A stretch of 64,000 bases of DNA from Candidatus Gastranaerophilales bacterium (GTDB taxonomy: Bacteria; Cyanobacteriota; Vampirovibrionia; Gastranaerophilales; Gastranaerophilaceae): assembly GCA_944326525.1 (NCBI GenBank), contig CALVEG010000006.1, positions 34,366 through 98,365 of the forward strand. The letters are read 5' to 3'. The notes under the pieces are model-generated. The model did not search any database. It saw only the letters and a program-made list of their open reading frames with translations, and was not told the origin of the DNA. The position numbers and the translations under genes were made by a program. Positions within the stretch are counted from its first letter, which is position 1; each line of letters begins with the position of its first letter. Of this stretch, positions 8,252-17,240 are shown one piece after another.

Positions 8252-9124
8252 ATGACGTTAAAGTTTGATTTAGAAATATTTGGAAAATGTTTACAAGGTC
8301 TTGGTCAGGGCATGATGCAAGGCGGAATGTTAATGAGTACAACCCGCATGATCCACAGAGGAGGCCTATATGGAGGCATGAGTATATGGGGTTGTGGAAG
8401 TTTTATGGGCTGCCCTCCGCCATTAAATATTTGGCATCCGATGTATGCTGACAATACTACAAATCCGTATTTAATACAGCAAGGAAACAATTACGCATCT
8501 TTGCAAGCACAAGAATTATTTGATAAGGCTTACGAATATTATAAGAAGCAAGAACAGCAATTTGGACCTCAATTCCCGCCCACTGAATCTGAACAAACGA
8601 CTCAAACTGAAATTGGAAAAGAGATTCAAAATGCATTAATTAATGTGAATGGTGAAGCCTCAATAACAACATCACAATATTCAACACTGTTTAATAAAGA
8701 AAATAAAACAGAAGAAGAAAAAGAATTATTAGATAAAGCATACAAAGAATCAATAAAATCTGCAGGAGAATCATATATCAACTTTGCTGACAAAACTTAT
8801 GGTAATGCAGATGGCAGCATGACAACAGATGAATTTACCGAATATTTGATGGGTACAATTACAAGAGATACTGGCTATGAATTAACCGAGAAAGGCAAAG
8901 AGGTTCTTCCAAAAGCATTTAACAAGTTAGATCTGAATGGTGACAATAAAATAAGTAAAGATGAAATGAGTGCCTTACTTGGTTATATTGACATATCAGC
9001 TGATAACCAAAAAGACGGCAAATTAACGAATGCTGGATTTTTCTCTGCCTTACAAGGGTTTGAGTCAGAAGATACCTTTAAAGATACACTTAAAGATATT
9101 CATGATGATTTATACAGTGAATAA
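8252..9124 (+). CDS. EF-hand-like protein with Gly/Met-rich N-terminus
   Basis: A 290-residue protein. Residues 227-238 (DLNGDNKISKDE) form a canonical 12-residue EF-hand calcium loop; a following DISADNQKDGKL and an earlier DKTYGNADGSMTTDEF look like degenerate EF-hands. The first 70 residues are rich in Gly, Met and Pro with three Cys and no signal peptide. Calcium binding is inferred from the canonical loop. The N-terminal composition resembles that of the protein at 17241. The last 15 bases overlap the convergent csaB gene. Confidence 0.7.
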   Translation: MTLKFDLEIFGKCLQGLGQGMMQGGMLMSTTRMIHRGGLYGGMSIWGCGSFMGCPPPLNIWHPMYADNTTNPYLIQQGNNYASLQAQELFDKAYEYYKKQEQQFGPQFPPTESEQTTQTEIGKEIQNALINVNGEASITTSQYSTLFNKENKTEEEKELLDKAYKESIKSAGESYINFADKTYGNADGSMTTDEFTEYLMGTITRDTGYELTEKGKEVLPKAFNKLDLNGDNKISKDEMSALLGYIDISADNQKDGKLTNAGFFSALQGFESEDTFKDTLKDIHDDLYSE

Positions 9125-10132
9125 TTTTTCAATACCGGACCAGTCAAGGTGTTTAGAGGATGCAAAATTACTTAAATCGGAAGGTTTAAGTGATTTTAAT
9201 TGTTCAAAGATTTTACTCCAATCGTTTGCTTGTTTTTCAAGTGAAATAAGCGGGATAGAAGCTTCATCAGCAAGTTTTTCGACCTTCACATCATAATTTA
9301 TACCAGCGACTTTTACACCAGCCTTTAAAGCCGCAATTACTGCATGAAAACGCATAGCCAACATAAAATCCAATTGAGAAATTCTTTTAAAAGTTTCAAC
9401 TCTATTTTTATAATAAATAATTTTCGTTTCTACATTTGGATTTTTGGATTTTAAGATTTTTTCAAAGCGCTTACAAATTTCTTCATCCAAGGATTTTTGG
9501 AAAACAAAAAGTTCAATTTTACGACCGGAAAATTGCTTTAAAATATTATCGGCAAAATCGTTTAAAAACTCATCAGTTAGTGAAGCGAAATTTCTAAGCT
9601 GAATTCCAACCGCATAGTTTTTAGGAACTTCTTTTATATTGATATCAAAAACCGGATCATTAACCAATTCTGCTTCAATCCCCCAGTTATTAAGAAGTTC
9701 AAGACTTTTTCTATCTCTTACTGAAACGTATTTTGCTTTAGACATAAGTTTTTTTACAATAATTTGAGAGATTTTACGATTTAATGGTCCAATACCTTGT
9801 GCAAAAATAACAACATCTTTTTTAAAAAATAGTGCACAATAAATAATAAAAGAATAATATAAAAGGCTTTTAAGACTTGTAACATCCTGCAAAAGACTTC
9901 CGCCGCCTGAAATTAGAATATCCGAAGCCTTAATTGCTTTAATAACATTTTTGAGTTTAAAATTTTTAACCGAGTTAACACGGTAATCGTTTGCAGTTTT
10001 ATTAGGATTAGAAGAAATAACAGTAATATCAGCATGCAAGGCTTTAAGTTTATCGCAAAGAACTGAAAGTATTGCATCATCACCAAAGTTGTCAAAACCG
10101 TAGTATCCTGATATAACTACTTTTTTAGGCAT
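9110..10132 (-). CDS. csaB: Polysaccharide pyruvyl transferase CsaB
   Basis: A 340-residue enzyme that would transfer a pyruvyl group from phosphoenolpyruvate to a cell-wall polysaccharide. It begins KKVVISGYYGFDNFGDDAIL, the family signature at the N-terminus, and has ISGGGSLLQD, FAQGIGPLN and AMRFHAVIAA, all typical of CsaB. Pyruvylated polymer is the ligand of SLH domains, and an SLH protein lies at 33113. I start at ATG 10132, preceded by aggaggg; a longer frame reaching 10168 lacks a site. It overlaps the stop of the upstream kinase by eight bases, so the two are translationally coupled. Confidence 0.9.
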   Translation of the reverse strand: MPKKVVISGYYGFDNFGDDAILSVLCDKLKALHADITVISSNPNKTANDYRVNSVKNFKLKNVIKAIKASDILISGGGSLLQDVTSLKSLLYYSFIIYCALFFKKDVVIFAQGIGPLNRKISQIIVKKLMSKAKYVSVRDRKSLELLNNWGIEAELVNDPVFDINIKEVPKNYAVGIQLRNFASLTDEFLNDFADNILKQFSGRKIELFVFQKSLDEEICKRFEKILKSKNPNVETKIIYYKNRVETFKRISQLDFMLAMRFHAVIAALKAGVKVAGINYDVKVEKLADEASIPLISLEKQANDWSKIFEQLKSLKPSDLSNFASSKHLDWSGIEKLFTV

Positions 10133-11075
10133 CAAGCCCTCCTTTTTCAAAGATTGAATATATTTCATCTTTGTATGGAATAGATTTTATTGCGCCGATA
10201 CCTTTAGCTTGAAGTCCTGCGACAATTGAAGCAAATCTGGTTGCCTCAAAAGGTGTTAACCCGTGAGTTATGGCATGCAAAAATCCACCATTGAAAGCAT
10301 CTCCGGAACAAGTTGTATCAACAACATCATGGGTATAAAATTCAGAAAAAATTATGTTACCGTTGTACCCGGTATAATATCCGCCCGCATTTGAATCTTT
10401 AATAACAATGATACTAACTCCCATGTCCCAAATATTTTTCATAATATTTTCAAGAGAATCAATTTCAAGAATATTAACAGTATCATACTTTGCACTCATA
10501 AACAGAATATCAACATTTCCTATAACACTGTTAAAATCTTCTCTCGCATTTTCTGGAGTTGTAATTTGTAGAGAAAAATTCGGATCATAAGCAGTTATGA
10601 CATCATTATTCTTTGCAAATTTAAAAGCAGACAAGACAGCTTCTTTTGCAGAAATTGAAAGAGATTGGGTTACACCAGAAGCATAAACGACTTTAGAATT
10701 AGCGATGTAATCTTCTGTTATGTCTTCAATAGAAAGTTTAGCAGGCGCTATACGCTTTCTATAATAGGCAAATTCCTTTTTGCAGCCAGTAGGACGAGCA
10801 ATAAAATAAAGCCCATTAGGCTCAGGAGCAGGTTTAACCTTAGATATATCAAGTCCTTCATTTTTCCAACTGGATATAAGATAGTCCTTAAAAACATCTT
10901 CGCCAACTCTTGTAATAAATCCGACTTTTGAACCAGCTCTAGCAGCAGCAACAGCAGTTGCAAGAGCATCTCCGCCGTAATATTTTTTAAGACAATCCGC
11001 CTCACATAAATGAATATCGCTGGAAAGTTCAACAAGACTTTCACCGATAGTTATAATATCAAGTTTTTCTTCCAT
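10125..11075 (-). CDS. kdgK: PfkB-family sugar kinase, probably 2-keto-3-deoxygluconate kinase
   Basis: A 316-residue ribokinase-fold enzyme. KYYGGDALATAVAAARAG (31-48) is the substrate-side signature and DTTCSGDAFNGG (253-264) the ATP and anion-hole motif, with Asp259 as catalytic base. NGLYFI followed by FAYYRK resembles 2-keto-3-deoxygluconate kinases. The gene starts one base after the KDPG aldolase stop, so the pair would phosphorylate KDG and split KDPG to pyruvate and glyceraldehyde 3-phosphate. Sugar specificity is inferred from that neighbour. Confidence 0.8.
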   Translation of the reverse strand: MEEKLDIITIGESLVELSSDIHLCEADCLKKYYGGDALATAVAAARAGSKVGFITRVGEDVFKDYLISSWKNEGLDISKVKPAPEPNGLYFIARPTGCKKEFAYYRKRIAPAKLSIEDITEDYIANSKVVYASGVTQSLSISAKEAVLSAFKFAKNNDVITAYDPNFSLQITTPENAREDFNSVIGNVDILFMSAKYDTVNILEIDSLENIMKNIWDMGVSIIVIKDSNAGGYYTGYNGNIIFSEFYTHDVVDTTCSGDAFNGGFLHAITHGLTPFEATRFASIVAGLQAKGIGAIKSIPYKDEIYSIFEKGGLDA

Positions 11076-11076
11076 A

Positions 11077-11685
11077 CTAATCCTTTAGTTCTTGCAAAGC
11101 CGTTTTTACACGATTTGTAATCTCAGAATAAGAATAACCGCTCATAAGATCTCTACCGACACCTACGGCAACAGCGCCTGCATTGATATAATCTTTAATT
11201 TCTGAAATTTTTGCAGCACCCATTGGAACTATATTAAGAAACGGCATGGGTCTTAAAAGGTTTTCTAAATAAGAAACTCCGCCAAGAGCAGTTATCGGAA
11301 ATATTTTAATTAATTTGACTCTGGCTTTCCAAGCCGAATATGCTTCATTTGCAGTTGAAGCTCCTGCTACAAAGGGAACTTGTCTGTCTTTAGAAAACTT
11401 AACAAGATTCATTTGAAATATAGGACTTGATAAAACTTCAGCTCCTGCGTCAACTGCTGTCTGTGCTTGAAGTGATGTTATTATTCCTCCTGCACAAACC
11501 TTAGCATGCTTTGATATTTCGTCTATTACGTAATAAATCTCAGGATTTACCACATTTATTTCCATAAATTTAATTCCGCCTTCAATTAATGCATAAGCGG
11601 TACTTTTAACTTTTTCCGGATCTCTGCTTCTTAATATCGGTAAAAGTTTTTGTTCTGATAATAATTTTACTAAATTTTCGTTCAT
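11077..11685 (-). CDS. eda: KDPG/KHG aldolase
   Basis: A 202-residue class I aldolase of the KDPG/KHG family. MEINVV (Glu42) corresponds to the catalytic Glu region, CAGGII to the GAGT loop, and IKIFP gives the Schiff-base Lys127. Some consensus glycine motifs are altered (VAGAST, VPMGAA), so the exact substrate could differ from KDPG. It cleaves 2-keto-3-deoxy-6-phosphogluconate to pyruvate and glyceraldehyde 3-phosphate. It is the first gene of an eda-kdgK-csaB operon; the PEP- and pyruvate-linked content of the three genes may be why they are together. Confidence 0.85.
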   Translation of the reverse strand: MNENLVKLLSEQKLLPILRSRDPEKVKSTAYALIEGGIKFMEINVVNPEIYYVIDEISKHAKVCAGGIITSLQAQTAVDAGAEVLSSPIFQMNLVKFSKDRQVPFVAGASTANEAYSAWKARVKLIKIFPITALGGVSYLENLLRPMPFLNIVPMGAAKISEIKDYINAGAVAVGVGRDLMSGYSYSEITNRVKTALQELKD

Positions 11686-11708
11686 AATCTATCCTTTTTT
11701 TGAAATTT

Positions 11709-11714
11709 ATTATA
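11709..11714 (-). promoter_or_regulatory. Minus-strand -10 box for the eda-kdgK-csaB operon
   Basis: TATAAT on the minus strand at 11709-11714, about 24 bases before the eda ATG, with an aaagga ribosome binding site between. No good -35 is seen; it would fall on the start of the divergent adenylate cyclase gene. Confidence 0.4.
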
Positions 11715-11733
11715 TCATAAAATAAGGAGGGGT

Positions 11734-13695
11734 ATGAAAAACTTAAAGTCTAAACTGTTTTTTATATATTCATTTATTTTTTATGTAGTCTTGTCATTTG
11801 TGCTATTGGTAATTTCATGGCAGATTCTTGAACCGAATGCATACAATTTTATGGTTAAGAATTTTAACGCAGTGCAAAACGCATCTGACAGGATTGTAAT
11901 GGTTGTTATAGATGACAAATCAACTTCAAGATATCGCTGGCCATGGAAACGTGATCTATATGCCAAAATTTTTGAATATTTAAATAACTACTGCGATACT
12001 GAATTAATAGGTTTTGATGCTATTTTTACAAGTTTAGACCAAGAGGCTCCTCAGGCAGACAAAGAGCTTTTTAACACTGTAAAAAAGATTAATAATCTGG
12101 TCGTAGGATTTAGCTTGATAGATGAAAAGCCTGCAAATAAAGAGCAAGCTGAATTATATGAGCAAAAATTTTATGACAAATTTGGCACAAACATAGAAGA
12201 TAAACGAGTTAAATATCGTTTTCCTTCAAAATACGGTAGCTTTTCGAAGTATCCACAGGCATATTTTGATTCAGTAAAATATGCAGGATCCGTAAATTCA
12301 ACACGATTACCTGCCAATGGTTATATGGTTTTCAACGATTTAATCGTATCGCTAAATCAAAAATACTACCCATCATTATCATTGAGAATGTATATGCTTT
12401 TAACGGGTGCTGATAAGGTTAGTATGTATGACGATTATGTTTTAGTTGAGAAAACAGGACTTAAAATTCCTACTACCGTAAGTTATAATGGACTTCATAA
12501 CTATATAAAATTTTATAAGATACAAGACAGAACGTCATATTCATTCAAAAAATACTCAGCAGTGGATCTTATAGATTCTCTTGAAAATCTTAAAAACGGC
12601 AAAACTCCGCTTATCAATCCTTCCGAGTTTAAAGACAAGATAGTTTTTGTCGGAGCCAACGCAAAAGCTTCTGCTATAAAAGTTATCGACGCACAGCCGA
12701 CTCCAATGCTTCATGAACATCCTGGGGTCGATATTCAAGCAATTAACCTTAGTAATTTTATAAACAAAGATATTATGAAGATTAGTTCATTAAAATTTGA
12801 TCTTTGCATAATTCTACTGTTAAGTGTGTTAACATTTATAATAATAAGTCGTTTTACGGTCTTTAAATCCTTGTTATTACTAATTTTAACATCATTTTGT
12901 TATTTAACATTTGCGGTATTTTGTTATAGAAATAATTTTGCTGTAAATGTTGTAACGCCATTAGGAATACAGCTTGTGACAATGATATTCGCCTACTCAT
13001 ATCGTTTTATAGTTGAGGGGAAAAACAAAGAAAAAATAAAGCAAGCAATGGGCAAATATCTTTCGCAAGATATTATGAAAAATGTTGTAAAAAACATTGA
13101 TGATATAAAGCTTGGTGGAAAGAGAGCAAATGTAACTGTACTTTTTGCTGATATAAGAGGATTTACCAGTATGAGCGAAAAGATGACAGCTGAAGAAGTT
13201 TCAAAAATTTTAAATGAATATTTTACTGAAATTGAACCTATAATTACTAAATACAATGGAGTTATCAACAAATTTATTGGAGACGCTGTAATGGCGATAT
13301 TTGGTGAGCCGATACAAGACTTAAATCACCCTGTAAATGCAGTAAAATGTGCTTATGAAATGTTAAAAAAGGTTGATGAACTTCGTGACAAGTGGCTTTT
13401 TGAAGGGAAACCCAAAATAGAAATAGGAGTTGGAATTAATACAGGAGATGCATTTGTCGGAAACATAGGTTCCGAAAAGCGGCTTGAGTATACCGTAATT
13501 GGTGACACAGTAAACCTTGCAAGCAGAATTGAAAGTTATAATAAAGTTTACCGCACAAACTTTTTAATAAGCAGCTCTACTTATTCATACGTAAGCAATA
13601 TTGCAGATGTAATAAAAATAAGCGAAGTTACAATCCGTGGTAAAGCTAAAAAGATGGATATTTACGAAGTTTTACGCATAAGCCAAACTGAATAA
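11734..13695 (+). CDS. CHASE2-domain adenylate cyclase, membrane bound
   Basis: A 653-residue class III nucleotidyl cyclase. An N-terminal membrane helix (about 8-28) is followed by an extracytoplasmic CHASE2 sensor (about 35-345), then three membrane helices (about 350-425), then the cyclase domain. Metal ligands are Asp473 (LFADIRGFTS) and Asp517 (FIGDAVM). Lys513 and Thr592 (GDTVNLASR, Arg598) are the residues that select ATP over GTP, so cAMP is the expected product. CHASE2-cyclases are common in cyanobacteria. The aaggagg site sits only three bases before ATG, unusually close. Eighteen bases separate it from recG. Confidence 0.9.
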   Translation: MKNLKSKLFFIYSFIFYVVLSFVLLVISWQILEPNAYNFMVKNFNAVQNASDRIVMVVIDDKSTSRYRWPWKRDLYAKIFEYLNNYCDTELIGFDAIFTSLDQEAPQADKELFNTVKKINNLVVGFSLIDEKPANKEQAELYEQKFYDKFGTNIEDKRVKYRFPSKYGSFSKYPQAYFDSVKYAGSVNSTRLPANGYMVFNDLIVSLNQKYYPSLSLRMYMLLTGADKVSMYDDYVLVEKTGLKIPTTVSYNGLHNYIKFYKIQDRTSYSFKKYSAVDLIDSLENLKNGKTPLINPSEFKDKIVFVGANAKASAIKVIDAQPTPMLHEHPGVDIQAINLSNFINKDIMKISSLKFDLCIILLLSVLTFIIISRFTVFKSLLLLILTSFCYLTFAVFCYRNNFAVNVVTPLGIQLVTMIFAYSYRFIVEGKNKEKIKQAMGKYLSQDIMKNVVKNIDDIKLGGKRANVTVLFADIRGFTSMSEKMTAEEVSKILNEYFTEIEPIITKYNGVINKFIGDAVMAIFGEPIQDLNHPVNAVKCAYEMLKKVDELRDKWLFEGKPKIEIGVGINTGDAFVGNIGSEKRLEYTVIGDTVNLASRIESYNKVYRTNFLISSSTYSYVSNIADVIKISEVTIRGKAKKMDIYEVLRISQTE

Positions 13696-13699
13696 TATA

Positions 13700-13717
13700 T
13701 GTTACAATTCGGATATG
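13700..13717 (+). promoter_or_regulatory. Extended -10 promoter predicting leaderless recG mRNA
   Basis: TGTTACAAT (13700-13708) is an extended -10 element (TGn plus TACAAT). Six bases later comes the recG ATG at 13715. No Shine-Dalgarno sequence precedes the start. The -35 region is poor, as is usual with extended -10 promoters. It lies just after the cyclase stop codon. Confidence 0.5.
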
Positions 13718-16102
13718 ATAGAAGACTTGGAAAAACTTAAACTGGCCATAGATGTAGAGATAAAACATCGTTACATTGACATTCATGGAAAAACCAAGTG
13801 TTTTTCAAAATTTATAGTCTCAGAAGCTAATAAGTATTACAAGCTTTCTAAAAAAAATCCTAAATGGGCAGTTATAGCAGAAACATTCGCACATTATCCT
13901 GTTGCTTCTGTACCTGAAAGAAGGCGTTCAATAGAGCATCTTATTAAAGTTATACGCTCTGAAATAAGCCAATCTAATTCTGATGCAAAATTAGAAAAAA
14001 CATCAAATATAGCTCTAAAAAGTCCATCAGAAACAGATGTAACTTATGTAAAAGGTGTAGGGCCTAAAGTTGCTTATACACTTAACAAACTTGGAATTTA
14101 TACGGCACAGGATTTAATTTTTTATCTTCCGCGAAAACACATTGACTATTCTAGCAGAACCTTAATAAGAGATCTAAAAGAAGGTCAATCGACAACCATT
14201 TTTGGCTATGTAAAGTCTGTTTCAGCATTTAACTCAAAAAACAATTTATCTGTCGTGAAAGTTAAAATAGCCGACGAAACAGGCAGTATTGAACTAGGAT
14301 TTTTTCAAGCAAAAGGTAACAGATTTACTTTAGAGCGAACAAAAGCTCAATTTCCTGTTAATGCTGGAATAATGGTTTCCGGAACAGTAAAAATGAATAA
14401 TTACGATCATCGCCTGACCTTTGATAAACCGTCTTACTCTATAATGACTGGTGAATTTCTGGAAAACAGTTCTTCAAATCTAAATATGGCAAGGATAGTT
14501 CCGATTTATACAGTATGCGAAAATCTTAGCGTTAAAACTTTAAGAAAGGCGATTTATAATGCAATTCAACTTTATAAAGACTCAATAAAAGATATTTTGC
14601 CTGAATTTTTAAGAGAAAAATACGATTTACTAGACAAAAAAACAGCCATAGAACAAATACATTTTCCTGAAAATCAGGAATTACTAGAAAAAGCTCGATT
14701 TAGTTTAATTTTTGAAGAATTATTTATTGTTCAATTAAAAATGGTGCGCCTAAGAAACGAAAATAATAAACATTCTGCGGTCTCTCTTGAAATAAAGCGC
14801 GACGGGCTTGTTCAGAAATTTATAGACAGTCTGCCATTTGAACTAACAGGAGGGCAGAAGCGCGCAGTAAATGAAATTTTAAACGACTTGCATTCAGAAA
14901 AACCTATGGCAAGGCTGCTTCAAGGAGATGTTGGAAGCGGAAAAACAGTAGTTGCGTGCATAATGCTTTTAGCCGGTGTTGAAAACGGATATCAGGGAGC
15001 AATTATGGCGCCAACTGAAATTCTTGCGCAGCAGCACTATAATAATCTTGTAAACTGGCTTACTCCTTTGGGCTTAAGTGTTGGTCTTTTTCTTGGAAGT
15101 CAAGGCAAAAAAGTCAGAGAAAAATTTCAAACCGATTTAAGAAACGGACAAACGAATATTGCAGTAGGAACTCATGCATTAATTCAGGATTCTACAGATT
15201 TTAATAATCTTGGTGCAATAGTAGTAGATGAGCAGCACAGATTTGGGGTAAAACAGCGAAATATCTTAAAGAAAAAATCTCAAAACCCGCAAATGCTTAC
15301 AATGACCGCAACACCAATTCCAAGAACTTTGGCGCTTACAGTTCATGGCGATTTAGACCTAACAATTATAGATGAATTGCCTAAAGGCAGATTACCGATT
15401 AAAACAACGCTCACCTCATCTCATAAAAATGTATATGAACTTATAAAAAACGAGATATCTGCAGGTCGTCAGGCCTATATAGTATATCCTCTAATAGATG
15501 AAAGCGAAACTTTATCAGCAAAAGCAGCAACTCAGGAAGCTGAAAGACTTCAATCAGAGATTTTTCCTGAATTAAATATCGGGCTTCTGCATGGAAAACT
15601 CAAAAACGATGAAAAAGAACAAGTTATGAAGGATTTTAAAGACGGGAAATACCACATTTTAGTTTCAACAACAGTAGTTGAAGTCGGAGTTGATGTTCCG
15701 AATGCAACAGTTATGGTAATTGAAAATGCTGAAAGATTTGGTTTAAGCCAGCTGCATCAGCTAAGAGGAAGAGTTGGCAGAAGTAGTCTGCAATCCTATT
15801 GTATATTAGTATCCTCATCCCGTTCACAAGAAACCCGGGAGCGCTTGGGGATTATGACACAAACTAACGACGGATTTGTAATTGCAGAAAAAGATTTGCA
15901 ACTTAGAGGACCAGGGGAATTTCTAGGTACAAGGCAATCAGGACTTCCTGATTTAATAATTTCAGATATAGTGCGTGATGCCGAAATTTTAGAAAAAGCG
16001 CGCTATGAAGCAATCAATTTTATAAATAACTATGATCTTAATAAATATCCTGAACTTAATAATGCATCAAACCTTCAACTCTTTACAGGATTGGATATAT
16101 AA
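13715..16102 (+). CDS. recG: ATP-dependent DNA helicase RecG
   Basis: A 795-residue RecG, which remodels stalled replication forks and Holliday junctions. A roughly 100-residue N-terminal extension comes before the wedge (OB-fold) domain, as in cyanobacterial and plant RecG. Helicase motifs are GDVGSGKT (404-411), APTEILAQQH, DEQH (505-508), TATPIPRT, and QLRGRVGR in motif VI. The C-terminal region ends in the family's FLGTRQSGLPDL. Expression is predicted from a leaderless transcript that starts at its own ATG. Confidence 0.96.
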   Translation: MIEDLEKLKLAIDVEIKHRYIDIHGKTKCFSKFIVSEANKYYKLSKKNPKWAVIAETFAHYPVASVPERRRSIEHLIKVIRSEISQSNSDAKLEKTSNIALKSPSETDVTYVKGVGPKVAYTLNKLGIYTAQDLIFYLPRKHIDYSSRTLIRDLKEGQSTTIFGYVKSVSAFNSKNNLSVVKVKIADETGSIELGFFQAKGNRFTLERTKAQFPVNAGIMVSGTVKMNNYDHRLTFDKPSYSIMTGEFLENSSSNLNMARIVPIYTVCENLSVKTLRKAIYNAIQLYKDSIKDILPEFLREKYDLLDKKTAIEQIHFPENQELLEKARFSLIFEELFIVQLKMVRLRNENNKHSAVSLEIKRDGLVQKFIDSLPFELTGGQKRAVNEILNDLHSEKPMARLLQGDVGSGKTVVACIMLLAGVENGYQGAIMAPTEILAQQHYNNLVNWLTPLGLSVGLFLGSQGKKVREKFQTDLRNGQTNIAVGTHALIQDSTDFNNLGAIVVDEQHRFGVKQRNILKKKSQNPQMLTMTATPIPRTLALTVHGDLDLTIIDELPKGRLPIKTTLTSSHKNVYELIKNEISAGRQAYIVYPLIDESETLSAKAATQEAERLQSEIFPELNIGLLHGKLKNDEKEQVMKDFKDGKYHILVSTTVVEVGVDVPNATVMVIENAERFGLSQLHQLRGRVGRSSLQSYCILVSSSRSQETRERLGIMTQTNDGFVIAEKDLQLRGPGEFLGTRQSGLPDLIISDIVRDAEILEKARYEAINFINNYDLNKYPELNNASNLQLFTGLDI

Positions 16103-16123
16103 CTAGTATTTTTACATTTATGC

Positions 16124-16158
16124 GCCACAAAAATGTTGAAAAATACGGAATTTGTGGC
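16124..16158 (+). repeat. Inverted repeat after recG
   Basis: GCCACAAA (16124-16131) and TTTGTGGC (16151-16158) form an 8-bp stem with a 19-base loop, 22 bases after the recG stop. No T-run follows, so it is a poor intrinsic terminator; it may protect the 3' end or be an operator. Confidence 0.4.
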
Positions 16159-16218
16159 ATATATATCTTGTGTATCTTCTTTATATGTTAAGTTATGTAA
16201 ATAAAAGATGAAAAAATA

Positions 16219-16249
16219 GCAATATATAAATCAATATATACTTTATATA
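16219..16249 (+). promoter_or_regulatory. Shared promoter-like element GCAATA-N17-TTTATATA
   Basis: GCAATA (16219-16224), 17 bases, TTTATATA (16242-16249), 29 bases before the ATG at 16279. The same two blocks with identical spacing stand before the genes at 28564 and 29601. It does not resemble the TTGACA/TATAAT promoters elsewhere in the window. Confidence 0.5.
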
Positions 16250-16278
16250 TATAAGAAGAAATAACAAAGGAGCTTAAC

Positions 16279-17217
16279 ATGGGAGACTACCCAAACGAAA
16301 TACCTGTATATAAACCCTTAAGATACAATACTGGGCAGGTAAGAGCAGGCCTCAATGGCGTAAGAAGACCTCCTTCAAGTATTAATATCTACCATAAAGA
16401 AACTACTGTAAACAATTTTGGTGGTGGATTTGGGTTTGGATATTATAATTATTGCGACTATGGCTTAACAAAAGCTGAGAAATGGGGTTTGGGTATAACC
16501 GGCGTATTAGGAGCCATCGGAGCATTTGCCAGTGCATTTTTAGGCGCAAAGAATGCTGATGGCAAAGGAGATGTAGATAAACCGGAAAACTCAGAAATTC
16601 AAGCACTTAAAAAACAGATTGAAGAGCTAAAAAATGAAAATAAAGAATTAGGTGATACCTTGGAAAAGCTCCAAGAAGATACAAAAGTTGAGGAACCAGT
16701 TAAAACCGAGGAACCAGCAAAAGTAGAAAGTGACAATAAGCATGTTGCCGATGCTGAAGAAGTCAAACAAGAAGCAAAATTTGCAGAATTTAATGTAACG
16801 GCTCAAAAGATAGGTGATAACTTATACAGAGGCTATACAGGCTATAACATAGTTGCAGCAAAATACAAAGCAGAAGACGGAACGCCGCTTACTCACGGAG
16901 AGATAATGGCAATCTGCAATGATATATTCAAAGGTAAAGCATTACCAACAGGAAAGATACAGTTACCTATTGAAGTAGAAGTAAACGGAAAGAAATATAC
17001 CTATGACAAAAAGGTACCTGACTCAGATGTCAAACCGTCAGAATATTCACTTAAGAAACATGATACATACTCAAGCAGTGCAGTAGCCGTTGGCAGCAAA
17101 TTTGCACCTACAGTAGACGGTAAACGAGTTGGCACCGCACTATATGAAACAAAAGAAGAAGCAATAAAAGCAGCAGAAGCAGAAATAGCAGAACTGGAAA
17201 AAGAAGATAAAAAATAA
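16279..17217 (+). CDS. Hypothetical protein with TTVNNFGG motif, membrane segment and coiled coil
   Basis: A 312-residue protein of no family known to me. Residues about 40-60 carry INIYHKETTVNNFGGG followed by a Gly/Phe/Tyr stretch. Next come a hydrophobic, glycine-rich segment (WGLGITGVLGAIGAFASAFLG, about 74-94), a coiled coil (about 112-145) and a Glu/Pro/Lys-rich linker. The last 130 residues form a globular region with Tyr-rich strands. There is no classical signal peptide. A perfect aaaggag site precedes the ATG. The next gene, 23 bases downstream, repeats the motif, membrane segment and coiled-coil plan, so they are divergent tandem paralogues. Confidence 0.65.
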   Translation: MGDYPNEIPVYKPLRYNTGQVRAGLNGVRRPPSSINIYHKETTVNNFGGGFGFGYYNYCDYGLTKAEKWGLGITGVLGAIGAFASAFLGAKNADGKGDVDKPENSEIQALKKQIEELKNENKELGDTLEKLQEDTKVEEPVKTEEPAKVESDNKHVADAEEVKQEAKFAEFNVTAQKIGDNLYRGYTGYNIVAAKYKAEDGTPLTHGEIMAICNDIFKGKALPTGKIQLPIEVEVNGKKYTYDKKVPDSDVKPSEYSLKKHDTYSSSAVAVGSKFAPTVDGKRVGTALYETKEEAIKAAEAEIAELEKEDKK

Positions 17218-17240
17218 CCCACTCAAAGGAGAAGTATAAA

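Noticed and set aside
9030..9296. Plus-strand frame bridging the EF-hand and csaB ends
   Set aside because: Out of frame with both genes and antisense to csaB; no start signal.
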